Source: Dendrolimus kikuchii
Lineage: Eukaryota; Arthropoda; Insecta; Lepidoptera; Lasiocampidae
Length of the DNA: 64,000 bases
Assembly: GCA_019925095.2 (NCBI GenBank)
Contig: CM034401.1
Span: forward strand, 8,777,838 to 8,841,837
Reading direction: 5' to 3'
Numbering within the stretch: position 1 is the first letter of the stretch; each line of letters opens with the position of its first letter. The notes beneath the pieces are model-generated. The model saw only the letters and a program-made list of their open reading frames with translations. It did no database searches and was not told the DNA's origin. Below are positions 31,741 to 44,464 of the stretch, piece after piece. The position numbers and the translations under genes are program-made.

Positions 31741-32238
31741 TAAAAAAGTGATAATAACCCTATTTTTTGTTACATTTTCACGACTAAACGCGGGAGCGTA
31801 CGTACCTTTAAAAAAAATTGATAAGGAGATGGATAGTATTCTGGGGAAGGACGCAGTCTACATTCCAACTAAAAAAATCTTGAAAGGGGTAAAATAGAAG
31901 TTGAAAATGTGTATGTATAGAACCCACAATGTCTTAAGTTTAGATCAATATAGCGATACTCTTGCGTTTTTACTTCATTCAGAAAAAAGTGCGGAACAAG
32001 TCGCGAATAATAACCAGTATACCGATAAGTATAGTATCTATTTTATGATAATCAGCTCATTCAACTTTATTCGCATAATCTAGGAATTCATACCCCATGA
32101 GGACAATCTAATTTTCGTTTGTCGTTTATCAACGCTATCAGAAGTTTGTAACTATGTAATAATCCAAAGGATGTAACGAATGTAACGTAACAAACAAACA
32201 TACTATGAACCAAATAAAACATATAATATATTTATTTA
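31741..32238. other. No gene recognised
   Basis: AT-rich with a 60-codon frame at 31901-32083 that I cannot support. Confidence 0.5.
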
Positions 32239-32523
32239 TTATTAGGATTCGCCGGGACATCTTCCGCGTTGGATGGCTAGCAAAGATCACAGTTGTTACA
32301 CAGAGAATTTGAATCAGTGAAAATAATGCATCGGAATATATTTTTTTTTGACCTGGCCATTTTAAATCGCTCCTAAGAAAATTCTTGCGGGATCAAAAAA
32401 ACGCAAATTTTAAGTACAAGAATTTGCTGTAGGTAAATGAAAACTGTATCGAAATCGGCCAAGTAGTTTTTGCGTGAAACCTAAACAAACAGACAATAAA
32501 TTACAATTTTATATTATAGATAA
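32239..32523 (+). mobile_element. Interspersed repeat K, copy 2
   Basis: Homologous to 24927-25242 from 'ttattattaggattcgcc' to 'caattttatattatagataa', with small indels. Same orientation, no coding sequence. Confidence 0.65.
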
Positions 32524-32574
32524 GATACCTACTGAATCGCCAGAGAGAGAATGATGCAAAATACCACTATTAGA

Positions 32575-32830
32575 ATATAATAGAATAGAATAGAAAACAC
32601 TTTATTGTTCACCACATACACATAAAATAAACAATTTACAGTAGTCACATTAAACAGTAACGGTAGGAGCAATGCGCGGCCTTATCGCTTTAGAGCGATC
32701 TCTTCCAGACAACCCGGGCTATGGATTTTATGAAGGGGAGATTCGCAAGTGTATGACGGTGGTGTGAAAATTAAATACATATATAAATAGGATATATAAA
32801 TATCACACAATACATATACCTAAAATGAAT
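32575..32830 (-). mobile_element. LINE family D 3' end
   Basis: 'tagaatagaatagaaaacac' tail, 'ctttattgttcacc', 'gcgcggccttatcgcttta' and 'gatctcttccagacaaccc', then further upstream 'gtatgacggtggtgtg', which corresponds to the 'accaccatcgcc' block of other copies. Confidence 0.65.
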
Positions 32831-33463
32831 AAAAAATAGAGAATAAACAATAACACATACTACATACATACTTCTTAACAAACTTCTTGTCCGCCCAAAG
32901 GTTGTCTGTAAGAAATCACTAATAGTTCTAAGCAACTTCACTAATAATGTAGTGAAAATCATATTCATTTATATTTTCATACATTTCATTCATATAACAG
33001 TGACAACATTTTCCCATCTTACATTTATACGCACACAAACAAGTGGCATGATTTTGTAATTAAAATCTCGCGGTGAGCGTTTTCATCGGCATAAAAGCAA
33101 AAGAGCTATAAAAATTCTGCCGCCAACAAGTATATAACGACAATTAATTGTCACGTGTCCTTTTATATACGACTTTTCTGATTAATACGTGTTGTTAAAA
33201 AACACTCGTTTTCATTTCAGAAATATTATGTTGTGTTTTGTTGATCATAATTGTTGGCAATTAATTAAACGTTGTCGTCGAAAGTTTTAATTTGTTGAAG
33301 GCTTTCGTGTTTTAAAATGGTGTCATTAACATAAACGGGGAAGCTCATGTGGACACGTCGAATATAAGTACGTATTACGTATACGTTAATTAATATACAG
33401 AGACTTTTGTCTATCTATAATATTACAAGATTCTAAACATGCCGTATCTGGACATTGAAGCTC
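32831..33463. other. AT-rich stretch, no gene recognised
   Basis: No shared repeats or supported frames. Confidence 0.5.
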
Positions 33464-33780
33464 GTCCGTGCAGGAACGGAGAAAGAATACAATTTCCTGC
33501 GGCCGGACGGCCTGTGTAAGAGGCGACAAAACAACCCACAGCCAGGTGATAGGGCATTTACCCGAGTGGATGGCTACCACTCCTGGTCTAAACTATGTTG
33601 CAATAACAACCTTGAGTTGTGTTCTGGCATTAGTGACCAGGTTCCAGTCTCCCTTAAGAGAGCAGCAGCGCATTTGTAGCACCTTTGGTGTTGCAAATGT
33701 CCATAGGCGACAGTAACCGCTTTCTATCAGGTGAACCAACCGTCTGCCTGTCTGCTGAACTTCTGCAATAAAAATAAAAA
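33464..33780 (+). mobile_element. Family A retroposon, full length
   Basis: Starts 'tccgtgcaggaacggagaaa' and ends 'gaacttctgcaataaaaata'. An 8-base insertion near 33733 duplicates 'gtgaaccaacc'-like sequence. No duplication of the target was identified. Confidence 0.8.
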
Positions 33781-34877
33781 AGCTATTTTAAAAAAAAACT
33801 TGTCTGTTTGTTTCGGATTCATGTAAAAACTCAAAAACCGGCACTAACGAGATGACAGGCACAGTTGGTCGTTAACTACAATAATGCGAATAAATCATTA
33901 AAAGTATATATAAGTATAATGTAGGTATATATTTTAAGCTATAGGTATGTTATGTTTAAAACTATGTCTTATTTTTGCATACACTTAAGAGAAAGGTCAT
34001 GCAAAGGTCATAAAAAAAATATTTTCGAACAAAAAGTGTAACCTTCCATGCTTGTTAATTTTCACCTTAACATTTTCTTTTGGCCTGACAACTCAATTTC
34101 ATTCGACTAAAACTCGCAAGTGAATTTCTATTTTCCCGTCCCTTCAATTTTTACGTCATTTTCCTTTTACTACTCTGCCGGAAAAAAATATACATACACA
34201 AGGAAAACTCGTGAACACAGAAAATTGTTTCATTGAGTCTTCCAATGGCAGGCAATATTTTGATCTTCCTTTGATGTTGGCTTATTTAAACAGAGGCTTG
34301 CCACATCTTTATTGAGTCCCTTGAAAATATTTCAGTGCTGTAAGGGAAAGAAAGCTACAAATGGTTGTTGGTAAATTATTTACTTACATTAATTTTTGAA
34401 GACATTTCAATTCAGTAGAGGCGGAATTACATATGACTAGATACATATAAATAAAAAATATTTTGTAAAACGACACTTTGATGATTTTTGATTAAAATAA
34501 CGTAAAACTTCAAATTATTTAACTAATAAAATTGGCTCGTATCAATCTGTATATAGGGTGAATTCCTCAAGTGGGCCTTCAATGCCAAATCCCAAAATAT
34601 ACGAAATAGCGAAAAACACTCAGTCTTGAGGCCAATTTTGACGAAAATTAATATAGTATCATTACATTTTTGAAAAATAAACACATGTATGAAAAATAGA
34701 ACATTTTTTTCAAAAGCAACCCTTTCCCTTAGTTTACCGTTTGACGTTCCTTCATAGAAATTGATCCTTAGAAGCTACACTATGATTTGGTATATACAAA
34801 TAAGACAGGTGTGTTTATTTTTTCAAAATCAACCGATTCGATTCCTGTCAAGGGTAATTCATTTTTCGCAAATTTTT
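33781..34877. other. No gene recognised
   Basis: AT-rich with no shared repeats; 34761-34943 is an open frame only because it enters the next family A copy. Confidence 0.5.
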
Positions 34878-35136
34878 CGGTTACCATCGCCTATGGACAT
34901 TTGCAACACCAAAGGTGCTACAAATGCGCTGCTGCTCTCTTAAGGGAGACTGGAACCTGGTCACTAATACCGGAACACAACTCAAGGTTGTTATGGCCGC
35001 ATACCCTAGACCAGGGGTGGTAGCCATCCAGTCGGGAAGATGCCCGACCACTTGGCTGTGGGTTGTTTTGTCGCCTCTTACGACAGGCCGCCAGGCCGCA
35101 GGAAATTGTATTTTTTCTCCGTCCCTGCACGGATAA
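34878..35136 (-). mobile_element. Family A retroposon lacking its poly(A) end
   Basis: Runs from 'cggttaccatcgcctatgga' to 'ccctgcacggat'. The usual 3' block 'gagttcagcagacaggcag' and the T-run are missing, so the 3' end was lost, unlike other partial copies, which lose the 5' end. Confidence 0.75.
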
Positions 35137-35370
35137 AAAGTAAAGCAAAGTAATTATACCGTTTTAGTTTTCGTAAAAATCGGCCTTCGGACTCATTTGG
35201 GAATTTTTCGCTATTTAGCAAAGTTTAGAAACTGGTCATGAAGGCCCACTTGAAAAATTCACCTGTATAGTAAAGATTTACATGGAGGTAAAAAAAATTG
35301 TCTTTTGTCTATGGAAACTTGAAAAAGCATATTAATCAAAAATATCGAATATCTTAAAAAAGGTGTGTCT

Positions 35371-35466
35371 AGTTCACACGCAGTAGAAGTGAAACAAGTG
35401 TGACAAGGGATGGGAGGGGGTTCTAAATTTCGTAACGTCACATTTCATATATTATATCGTTATAAA
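35371..35466 (+). repeat. ~97-bp interspersed repeat J, copy 2
   Basis: Matches 13889-13985 at roughly nine bases in ten, from 'agttcacacgcagtagaagt' to 'catttcatatattatat'. Confidence 0.75.
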
Positions 35467-36168
35467 ATATTTAAGTTTTGAAATAAGAAATTTGAAGTAA
35501 CAGCGAAAAATTTCAAAACATTTCCAACACTTATCTATATGAGAACAGTGTTTAAATGATTAAATATGATGTATTCTATCTTAATATCTCACAGGCATAG
35601 TCCTATAGATTTATGTGTTTATCTCTTTTTCGTTTCATCGAGTTTCAAATCAAAACGATTCTAAAGAAGTTTCACTTCCTTTTAAAACAAATAGAGTTAA
35701 AATTAAATTAAATTATTGATAGGTACAATTTGAGTCTTCAAGTTACGAGTTAATAGGTATCTTCGAGGTAAACACGCTTCATCCTAGACCGCGTCTTCAC
35801 TCAAGGTCAGGTAAGACAATGATCATATCGAAGCTATACTAACGCAAAAAAGGAAATTTATTTTTAGAAATTTCTATTCTATAATTATAGATTTTTATGA
35901 CTTTACATGAGTATATCTCATTAACAACTTAAAGCAAAAATTCACTAAGAAACATTATTATGATTTTTCAAGACTTGTCTAGTCTTACCCTATACACTCA
36001 CCTACACTGAATTTTTGTCACTCAGTTACGTCATCGGAGGGTGAAAGCTATTTGTTTCAAGCGATATTCTGAAATTGTGTCAGGAAAAAAGATTAAATTT
36101 TCAAAATTATTAAAAAAAAGATTGTGTTTCTGCTATTCAGCTAAACAACCCTAAATATAATATCTTAA
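35467..36168. other. No gene; LINE 3' UTR scrap near 35755-35820
   Basis: 'aacacgcttcatcctagacc' and 'caggtaagacaatgatcat' resemble the 3' UTR at 39220-39290. The rest is AT-rich and unassigned. Confidence 0.4.
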
Positions 36169-36182
36169 TATATGCTTACTAT

Positions 36183-36401
36183 AATAAAACTATGTTTTAA
36201 CGGTTTTAAGCGCGGTAATTTTATTTGATTTTGGTTTTTCCGACGTTTCGGCCACTTTTTAGTGGCCGTGATCTCGGAAGACGGCCACTGAAAAGTGGCC
36301 GAAACGTCGGAAAAACCAAAATCAAATAAAAATACCGCGCTTAAAACCGTTAAAACGTAGTTTTATTATGTATACAAGTCGCGAAAACTTAAGAAAATAT
36401 T
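36183..36401 (-). mobile_element. Penelope-like element copy 3, palindromic (arms only)
   Basis: Two inverted arms of about 95 bases (36184-36283 and 36284-36368) meet almost without spacer, followed by the ~35-base extension ending 'cttaagaaaatatt'. Flanked by atatgcttactat at 36170-36182 and 36402-36414, a 13-bp duplication. It has the same outer edges as copy 1 but lacks the ORF and 3' region altogether. The whole would fold into one long hairpin. Confidence 0.9.
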
Positions 36402-36541
36402 ATATGCTTACTATGTTAAAAAAATTGTCAGGTTCTTAGTTTTTTTGAAAGTGTGAATCACTTTGTTGAAAATATAAGTTAATATTATTTCTCTCCTAAA
36501 ATGTGATATAACCTATAAAAAAACCTTTTAAACCTCAATAT

Positions 36542-36655
36542 ACATACATACATACATACATAACTTCACGCCAGTTCCCTCGCGGGGTAGGCACGAACAA
36601 CAGAGTGCCATTTAGGCTTATTCTTACACACCTCACTTGCCTCTTTGACATTCAT
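36542..36655 (-). mobile_element. LINE family C, 5'-truncated, copy 3
   Basis: Bounded by aaacctcaatat at 36530-36541 and 36656-36667 (12-bp duplication), with a (TACA)n tail on the left. Encodes only the last ~30 residues, ending AYPARELA with one substitution changing the 'cgcaagg' to 'cgcgagg'. Confidence 0.9.
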
Positions 36656-36667
36656 AAACCTCAATAT

Positions 36668-37618
36668 CTATAATGAATTATGACGATACAAGCAAACATA
36701 TTACAAAATAAAATTTAAGATTACGTAACGTCCAATTTAGTCATGGTCAAGCGATAGTACCTAGTATTCATAGTATAATGAACGTAAAAAGTAAAAAGGC
36801 CTAAAAGTTCAGCGAAAAATTCTTTAAAAGCCCCTAATCACAATAGACATTTATCGATCACTTATTAATTCAATATGGCTCTGAAAAAGTTCAATTTGGG
36901 AAGCCGATGAAAGATTCATAAAGTATATTACTTCATTAAGGACCTACGGGCGGTCCTTTGTTTCGTTACGCGCCCTTTTTGTCGACTAATTGACAGAAAA
37001 CGTTGGATGAAGCCGTCCAAATCATATTGCTGACGATGTTGCCTTTGACTCCGTGAATTGAGTAAATAGGTAAGTATAGATAGTATATATATCAGATATT
37101 TGGGTAGCTACCGAATAAGAGATAACAACGATTGACATATATCGCATTTTAAAACTTACCTCTCATTCGCTCGGTTAGTAAACATATAGCTCAACGGCTC
37201 AATTAGCTCCAGACTCAAGCGGCTCACCGGCTCAATCAGCTCACTTGCCGACACAAAGCACAACGTCGTCAACATGCACAGTCCAAATAGATCTTTATCC
37301 TTTTAAACATAAAGTTATTAAGCATATAATTATCTATAATATACTTGTCAGTTGATATAAAATAATAAAAAGATTGCATAGTCATCTTTATTTTCTTTGA
37401 TATAAGATTTAAAAAAAAAGAAATAAGATCAATATATTTTTTTACATAAATGGAAATATGAATTAAAATTTCGCCGTGCGCCTCATAACACGACTCGCTC
37501 TAGCTCTTTCGGGGCGCTTCAGTAAATTTATTTACCAGAAGATGCCGATGATATTGCGATATCAATGTACCGATACTCAATTTTTAGTGAGTAGTTTGAG
37601 CAGTATCACTTTATTTTT
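36668..37618. other. No gene recognised
   Basis: Contains a short irregular array of 'ggctcaa/agctca' words at 37185-37250, otherwise AT-rich and unassigned. Confidence 0.5.
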
Positions 37619-37934
37619 TATTTATTTTTTATTGCAGGAGTTCAGCAAACAGGCAGACGGCCCACTGGATGGAAAGCGGTTACCATCACCTATGGACATT
37701 TGCAACACCAAAGGTGCTACAAATGCGCTGCTGCTCTCTTAAGAGAGTCAGGAACCTGGTCACTAATGCCGGAACACAACTCAAAGTTGTTATGGCGGCA
37801 TGCTCTAGGCCAGGGGTGGTAGCCATCCAGTCGGGCAAATGCCCTACCACCTGGCTGTGGGTTGTTTAGTCGCCTTTTACGACAGGCCGCCCGGCCGCAG
37901 GAAATTGTATTCTTTCTCCGTTCCTGCACGGATA
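37619..37934 (-). mobile_element. Family A retroposon, full length
   Basis: T-rich start, 'attgcaggagttcagcaaac', through to 'cgttcctgcacggat'. Well preserved. The 66- and 88-codon frames over it are repeat readings. Confidence 0.8.
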
Positions 37935-38019
37935 AGATCACAGCAAAAGATCCTCGTACATCCACTGAGGTTACCTCGGGCATAGATGGAATGCCTAATT
38001 TAATTTTTACGTCCTTAAA

Positions 38020-38214
38020 AAATCTTTTTTTTTATTGCGAATCTGGCAATCAAGTAGGTGGCCCAGCTAATGAAAAGTGGTTACCGCGCCTACAGCAGTT
38101 TACAACAGGTGCGAAGTCAACGTGTTGCCAGCATTTAGGATGGGATAAAACGGAGATAGGGGGATGAGATCCGATCCCGACATCTCCCTTCCATCATCAG
38201 ACAACCCGATTCAC
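38020..38214 (-). mobile_element. Diverged retroposon relic
   Basis: 'ttattgcgaatctggcaatc', 'gtggcccagctaatgaaaag' and 'tggttaccgcgcctac' follow the 3' part of family A, then 'aggatgggataaaacggag', a motif of a related lepidopteran repeat. Heavily diverged. Confidence 0.45.
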
Positions 38215-38441
38215 GGCATACGGCATCAATGGTGGACATTCCTCCTATAAAAACAAAACGCTTTGCGTCTACCTTTGTCAAAAAGAGTGGAATTCATTGC
38301 TGGAGTCCGTCTTTCCCGATACTTGTAACTTGGGTGTCTTCAAGTACAGTGTGAATAGGTACCTTCTAAGTAACTGCACCATATCTTCGCTCAACATCGG
38401 GGAGATCATGGTCAAACGCGAACCTATACTAGTATAAAAAA
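38215..38441 (+). pseudogene. LINE reverse transcriptase C-terminus (family L), copy 1
   Basis: MVDIPPIKTKRFASTFVK is followed, after a 1-base frameshift, by EWNSLLESVFPDTCNLGVFK and YSVNRYLL, ending at a TAA by 'ctagtataaaaaaaa'. The 'PP.KTKRF..TF' and 'EWNSL..SVFP....LGVFK..VNR.LL' motifs are typical of the extreme C-terminus of lepidopteran CR1/jockey-type LINE proteins. The frame is interrupted and everything upstream is absent, so this is a dead 3' end with a short A-tail. Confidence 0.7.
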
Positions 38442-38914
38442 AAGATAGATGGATCAGAGAGGAGGAATACGATAGAGGGTATGGGATATAGGATAGGAAT
38501 AGGGATGATGGGATAAGTGGAGGGGGATGTGGGCGATTGGAACTTTCTTACACTTTGTCAGCAACATGAATGCGATTGGTTGTGTATCCGAAGCGTTCGA
38601 TGAACCATCGCTTACTTGCAATCCTTCGTGCCATAATACTATGTTCAAATATCGATATGCTACTTATGTATAAGTGTAATACTAAGTATGCTGTATAGCC
38701 AAATACTTATAAGATAGGTTGTCGGTGGTCTCATTGAATCGGGATCATCCGGACAGATTAGACGGCGCCCGCCTCTAACTACGGCTAAGACCCTTTTATT
38801 ATACATCCACCAGTAATGTATATGTCAGTTTGATTGGTTTTGTTACACATATATGTACGTTGGTATATACGTGTAGTTAATACCATAATATCATTGGTTA
38901 AGGTATTGTTTCGA

Positions 38915-39310
38915 TTTCTAGGTCGGCTTTCTGACAGTGACTTAAAAGATAAACGTTTGCTGTGTATGTCGATATTTAATAGGATTCATTTCGGAGAGTG
39001 TACAGTTGAACGGACCGACCGGATTCTCCACACACTATTCCAGCTTCGGACAAACAGGCGCTCTGGTCTACGCCATCGTTTTACAGTAGAAACACCACCA
39101 GTGCGAACAAAACGTTTCGTCTCCACGTTCCTTCTGCGTACGGTAGAGCTGTGGAAGGCCGTGTTTGCAGTAAAGTACAATCCGGGTGTCTTCTAGTCTC
39201 ATATCAGTAAGTATTTTCTAGGTAAGCTTGCTTCATCTTCGACTGCATCATCGTCTGACATTTGGCGTGATTGTGGTCAAACGCGAACCTATTTATCACC
39301 AAAAAAAGTT
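38915..39310 (+). pseudogene. LINE reverse transcriptase C-terminus (family L), copy 2
   Basis: The frame ending at 39196 contains SIFNRIHFGECTVERTDRIL, then LRHRFTVETPPVRTKRFVST and LELWKA-like 'VELWKAVFAVKYNPGVF', after which a TAG ends it early relative to copy 1. The 3' UTR 'gattgtggtcaaacgcgaac' with A-rich end matches 38408-38441. Two 3' ends of one family within 1 kb in the same orientation suggest either separate insertions or a local duplication. Confidence 0.7.
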
Positions 39311-41896
39311 TTATTTTACAAAATTTATAAATCTGATTAAAAATAAACAATAGTTGTAAGATATTTATTGTTTTCAGTAATGATTTCGTTTTGTGTTGAA
39401 AATCTTGTACATTGAAATATACCAGTTCGAGAAGCCACGGGAACTCTATTGTTTAGTGTCAGTCATTCTATAATAACTGCCGTCCTTTCAAGGATGTAGG
39501 TACACATTTTTTTCATTTTATCTTGCTACTTATCCTTGTTCATTGTAAAAATGTTCAACCGACACCTTTGTGAAGTATTTCCAAACAATCATTAATTAAT
39601 AAAAAGCAAATGCAGCGCAGACAGCTAACTGAATAGTCGTAATAAAAGTAATAAAGTGTATTGTTCGGTGTAGATCGATACCCAAAGACTCGTTTAATTA
39701 ATGACCAATCTCGAGGGACCCACCGGCACTTACACTAATTAATTAAAGTCCAGAAGAACCGAGTGAAGTCTCATGTTTGCTTTCATTGTTTTAAAAATCT
39801 TTTTTACGCCGAACGGACATCGATACAGCCGCGCTTTTTATTCTAGAGAACATTTTTTAGCCTAAAGCTAAATTTAATTAAAGAAAACTAATAACTATTT
39901 CGTAGGATTTTGGTGCTATTAAGACATAATTAAGATAATATTTTTAACCACATCCCAATGGAAGGAAGTTCTGAATTTAACTTCATGTTTTTTTTGTATG
40001 TTTGTTACGCGATAACTCCATCATAATGGATCGGTTTTCATTTTATTTATTTATTCAAGAGCATACTCATAAGTTGGTCCCTTTGTCATCAAGTCAGGAA
40101 TTGATTAGTGAATTCTAGGGAAACCGAGAGCAACACTTGTTCAAGAGCACCAAACTGCTACAGTCTTTTAAAGGCAATACGCGTATACGTGTGCCAGTAG
40201 AACAATTTCTACAGGCGCTTAATATATTACTTGTAAAACTATTCAACTAAAAAGTAGATTTTTGTTCTTTAACAAAATTACAACCAACTTCAGACTTTAT
40301 TAAGATCCGTTCAGCCGTTTAACTGTGAGAAAGTAATTACCATATAAGGTTACCTTCGATTTAAAAGTGTGAATAGTAAGGTATAAGTTTAGTTTCCTAG
40401 AAGTAATCCCAAGAAATCTACAGAAGTAATTGAATAAATAAGCCGATCAAAATAATTGCTCTTATTCAGGAAAATACTAAAATAAAATATTAGCAATATT
40501 ATTCAATCACTGGCACAGATAATATCGTTATAATAACCAATAAAATCCATCGGAATATACGTTTTGAATTAATTTATATCATTTTAATTTGAAGCTCGAT
40601 ATTAAATATTCATGGCCATTAAAAGAATCCATTTGGCTAAATCGTTTGCTGCGGAGTGCCACTGGAATGTGAAATCATTCTGAGTGGACTCTAAATAAAA
40701 GAGGCGGCAAATTAAAACATTCACCACCGCACTCAGAGTCCGTTAATGGATCGTTAACCAATGATAACTTAAATTATAGATTTATTTCATGACTATTCCT
40801 TTTTGATTGGATAGAAAATGAAGATTACGTTGTGAAATTTCCTTTCAATGATTAATACAAAACAAGTTGACTGTGTCTCACTCGTGTGTATAGAGGCCTT
40901 TTATAAATACAATAGGGATTTTAATAGTATTATATAAGATATAGATTGAGATTATAAATTTAATTTCAAGTATTAACTTTTAAAATTACGGCTTCGATCG
41001 ACGCAGACCGTTATCAGTAAAATAAAAAAATGCTTCTATATTTTAGCTTTTATTTTAGATATTCTCGTAATAATTATTATTAACGTATGTTTCATTAATA
41101 TTCCTTTTTTTCTGGATATCTAATTAGTTTGATTTAATTTAGACAAAATTTACTTTATTTAGAATTTACGAGACCATATTAGTATAAACCTTACGCAACA
41201 ACACTTTACTAGCTATAACCGTAGTTCTGAAATATAACAAAGTCGTCTATGAACAGATGTCTATGGAATATTCATACATTGCAAAATGTTTATCATTACA
41301 CTTGTTTGTACTTATATACATCGATAAATATTATAACTCTTCGTTGTCATTAAAAAAGAAAGGCAGCTTAGTACTATTAAATATGCATGTAATTGAGTTC
41401 AATCGGCGGTCGTATGGCTCGAGTGCGATTTCTTCCAGACAACGCGTGCCAGAAATATGTAGATTAAAATTATGTTTCTCATATTATGTTTGTGCTATCT
41501 TCTACCGGGACAAGCGTGCCATACAACTAGACGATGGAGGCTATCGTCAGAAGGTCATATAGGATTAGTTCCCAACCCTAGGTTTTAACACTCTTCGCAT
41601 ACAAGCAATGGATTTTGGCAAATTGCCGGCTATATAAGTGAGAGTTCCGATTTTACTCCGGGTCCCATTAGGGCGATGAAAACCGCACATTTTGGGTCAA
41701 TTGCAGGAGAAGATCTACTGTAACACAAAATTTCAAAAATATTGTTATTTATTATCGACAAATAAAGCAGTCGTTGAGTTTGCTTGTGGTATCATTTTTA
41801 CTTTAACGTTATGTATGTCAGACTTATGATGTAGTAGTCACAATAAACGAAAAATTTATAAATCATTTCTAGTATGCCATACACAAATACACTTTG
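39311..41896. other. AT-rich stretch, no gene recognised
   Basis: 40280-40340 carries 'aagatccgttcagccgttta', a phrase frequent in degenerate insect transposons. 41405-41460 has 'gcgatttcttccagacaac', possibly a LINE D scrap. The 101-codon frame at 41257-41562 resembles nothing known. Confidence 0.5.
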
Positions 41897-42139
41897 CCAG
41901 GTGGTAGGGCATTTGCCCGACTGGATGGCTACCACCCCTGGTCTAAAGTATGTCGCCATAACAACCTTGAGTTGTGTTCCGGCATTAGTGACCAGGTTCC
42001 AGTCCCCCTTAAGAGAGCAGCAGCGCATTTGTAGCACCTTTGGTGTCGCAAATGTCCATAGGCGATGGTAACCGCTTTCCATCATGTGGGCCGGGCCGTC
42101 TGCCTGTCTGCTGAACTCCTACAATAAAAAAAATAAAAA
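41897..42139 (+). mobile_element. Family A retroposon, 5'-truncated
   Basis: Starts abruptly at 'ccaggtggtagggcatttgc' and runs to 'gaactcctacaataaaaaa'. The truncation point coincides with that of the copy at 57704-57967. Confidence 0.8.
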
Positions 42140-42330
42140 AACACTGATTTCCACACTTATCACACACATTAACCGCCTTATTCATAGAAAAACGCTAATG
42201 TAAGTTTTTAATCATTCTTTACTTAAAACGTACGTTAAATCGATAAAATGCTCGTTATAAAGAATTATTCAGAATAGTTTCGTGAACCTCCGATGTTAAA
42301 TGTTGCCATTTTGTTGAAATTTCATGCATA

Positions 42331-42556
42331 AAGTTGGTAGGGAATTTGCCTGATGGCTACCATCCCTGGTCTAGAGTACGCCGCCATAGCAGCTTTAAGT
42401 TGTGTTCCGGTATCAGTGGCCATGTTCCAGTTTCTACTTTAAGGCCACCAGCATATTGGCAGCATCACTGGTATTGTTAATGGCTAGGAGACAGTAACCA
42501 CTTTCTATCACAGTTGGGCCGTCAACCTGTCTGCTGAGATTCAGCAATAAAAAAAG
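42331..42556 (+). mobile_element. Family A retroposon, old 5'-truncated copy
   Basis: 'aagttggtagggaatttgcc', 'gctaccatccctggtctaga', 'gtgttccggtatcagtggcc' and 'ctgctgagattcagcaataa' follow the family A order with about 20-25% differences. Starts at the same internal point as 41897. Confidence 0.7.
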
Positions 42557-44464
42557 TGTGCGTCTCGGGACGCCCGACAGAAGTCATAACTTCAACTAAT
42601 CTAAGTTGAACTAATTAATATCGAAATTGTTTAAATTGAGAAAAGCTTAGGTCATTACTTAAGTTTTATGTATATTAACATGATAATGTAAGGAAAGGTC
42701 ATTTATTAATAAAGTTTTTATTGATTATAAAATATATTTTAATCCTAGTTACAATTCTTGTATATGTACATTAAAATTTTGTGTATGTATATTATCAGTA
42801 TCATTATTTATTCTAATTACCGAAATACGGCTAGAGCTGTGGGTTAGAGTAAGAGAGGAGAAGCCTGCCTACCGCCGCCGTATGTTTTTTTTTTCTTTGC
42901 TAAACCGTTACGTAGGCCGTCTGTATAATATCATAATAATAGTTCAGTTGTTACAATTACCAATATCAAGTGTTTAACACAATATTATGCTGTCAGTTTT
43001 AACGACATATGATTTTAAAATAATATAATTTTTGGGAATGGCATCATATTCGGACACTTATCTACATGTTTTGACGAGCACAGTATATAGGCCTTACAAA
43101 CCATCCATGCATAAATACTAACAAAAAAGTCAGCTGTTACATTTTGAAATTACAGATCTGAATTGATAAAAAAAGTATACTTAAAACAGTAAAGGATTAG
43201 GCATACCAAAAATTTAAGTGAAATAAAGGAAAATAATTCTAAAAGAATAAATCACATCTACCCTCAAACAGATCGGACCAAGGGTACAAGTTCTATGAGG
43301 CCTTTTGAGCGAAGCCCAGTTGAAACCAAAGACCGTCTTACGTTTTGTGAAACATTCGTCAGATTATAAAACCTTTTCAGAATCCCGAGCGTCCGGAACT
43401 GAGTAACCCTTTTGAATGGCCGTTATCACAATACACGGATTTCGGTCCCCCGAATTTCTTTTTATAGAATTAGAGGGTGGAAGTAATCTTTTTCGTGTTT
43501 ACAATTAGGAAATTGAGGTTCGGGTTTATGGTGATTAGTCCTCTTGCAGATCGTATTGTTGGAAAGTCAAATAAATCAAAGCGTATTGAAGGCGTTTTCA
43601 TTTCAATATTATGATTTTATAATTTGTGACACGTTTACTTGTTGTTTTCAGGATTCCGTGCCTATTTCGGCAAAAGCTGACGTTTCCTTCATGTCTCTGT
43701 CTTTATATTTGATAGTCATTTTCCTAGAAAATATTAGGTTTATATTGATGAAATATGACAGGAAGATTTAATATATATGGTATTACATAAAGCTATAGTA
43801 AAACCGCGAAACAAATAAAAATAAGAAATGGCCGTTATAAAGCATACGTATAGCTGAGGATATTCTTTTTCACGGTCGTTATTGTACACTCTTTTGGATT
43901 ATAAACTGGAAACTTCTAAGGAGAAAAACCACAACATACCTCCTAAAAATACTTGTAAGAGAAATTGTTTTAAAAAAAACCAGTTGAGTAAAAGTCTGTT
44001 TAATATTTAGCGATAACGACTTTAAGAACTTTTTTTTTGTCTCTATCTTGTTAAAAATTTGACTAAAGAGATTTTAATAAACGCTCCATTCAAAGGACTA
44101 TTGTAGAATATTTTAAATTCCATTAATTGTCTTTAGTTATGATACATTACACGGCTCTAAAGCCGACCACTTACATCACAAAGAAGATTAAACGACCCGA
44201 CTTCAAAGTGCCACTGGTGTTTTAAGTCTCATCCAGTCGCAGAGTGGAGCATGTAGCTTGAATTTGCATGTTATTGAAGCAATTAATAACTTGGCAAGGC
44301 TCAGTGGAATGGCCGCGGCTTAAGCTGGATCCAGAAGCATGCCCGCTGGCAACTTTGAATCAACTTGTGTGAAACGTTAGATTACATTTTACCGGATTAC
44401 TGTAGGCTGAATACGTTTATAAGGGTTTAAATTGGTGTTATTTAAATCAAAATCGTTTTTTTTT
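42557..44464. other. No gene recognised
   Basis: AT-rich; the frame at 43544-43771 is unsupported. No repeat shared with the window was found. Confidence 0.5.
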
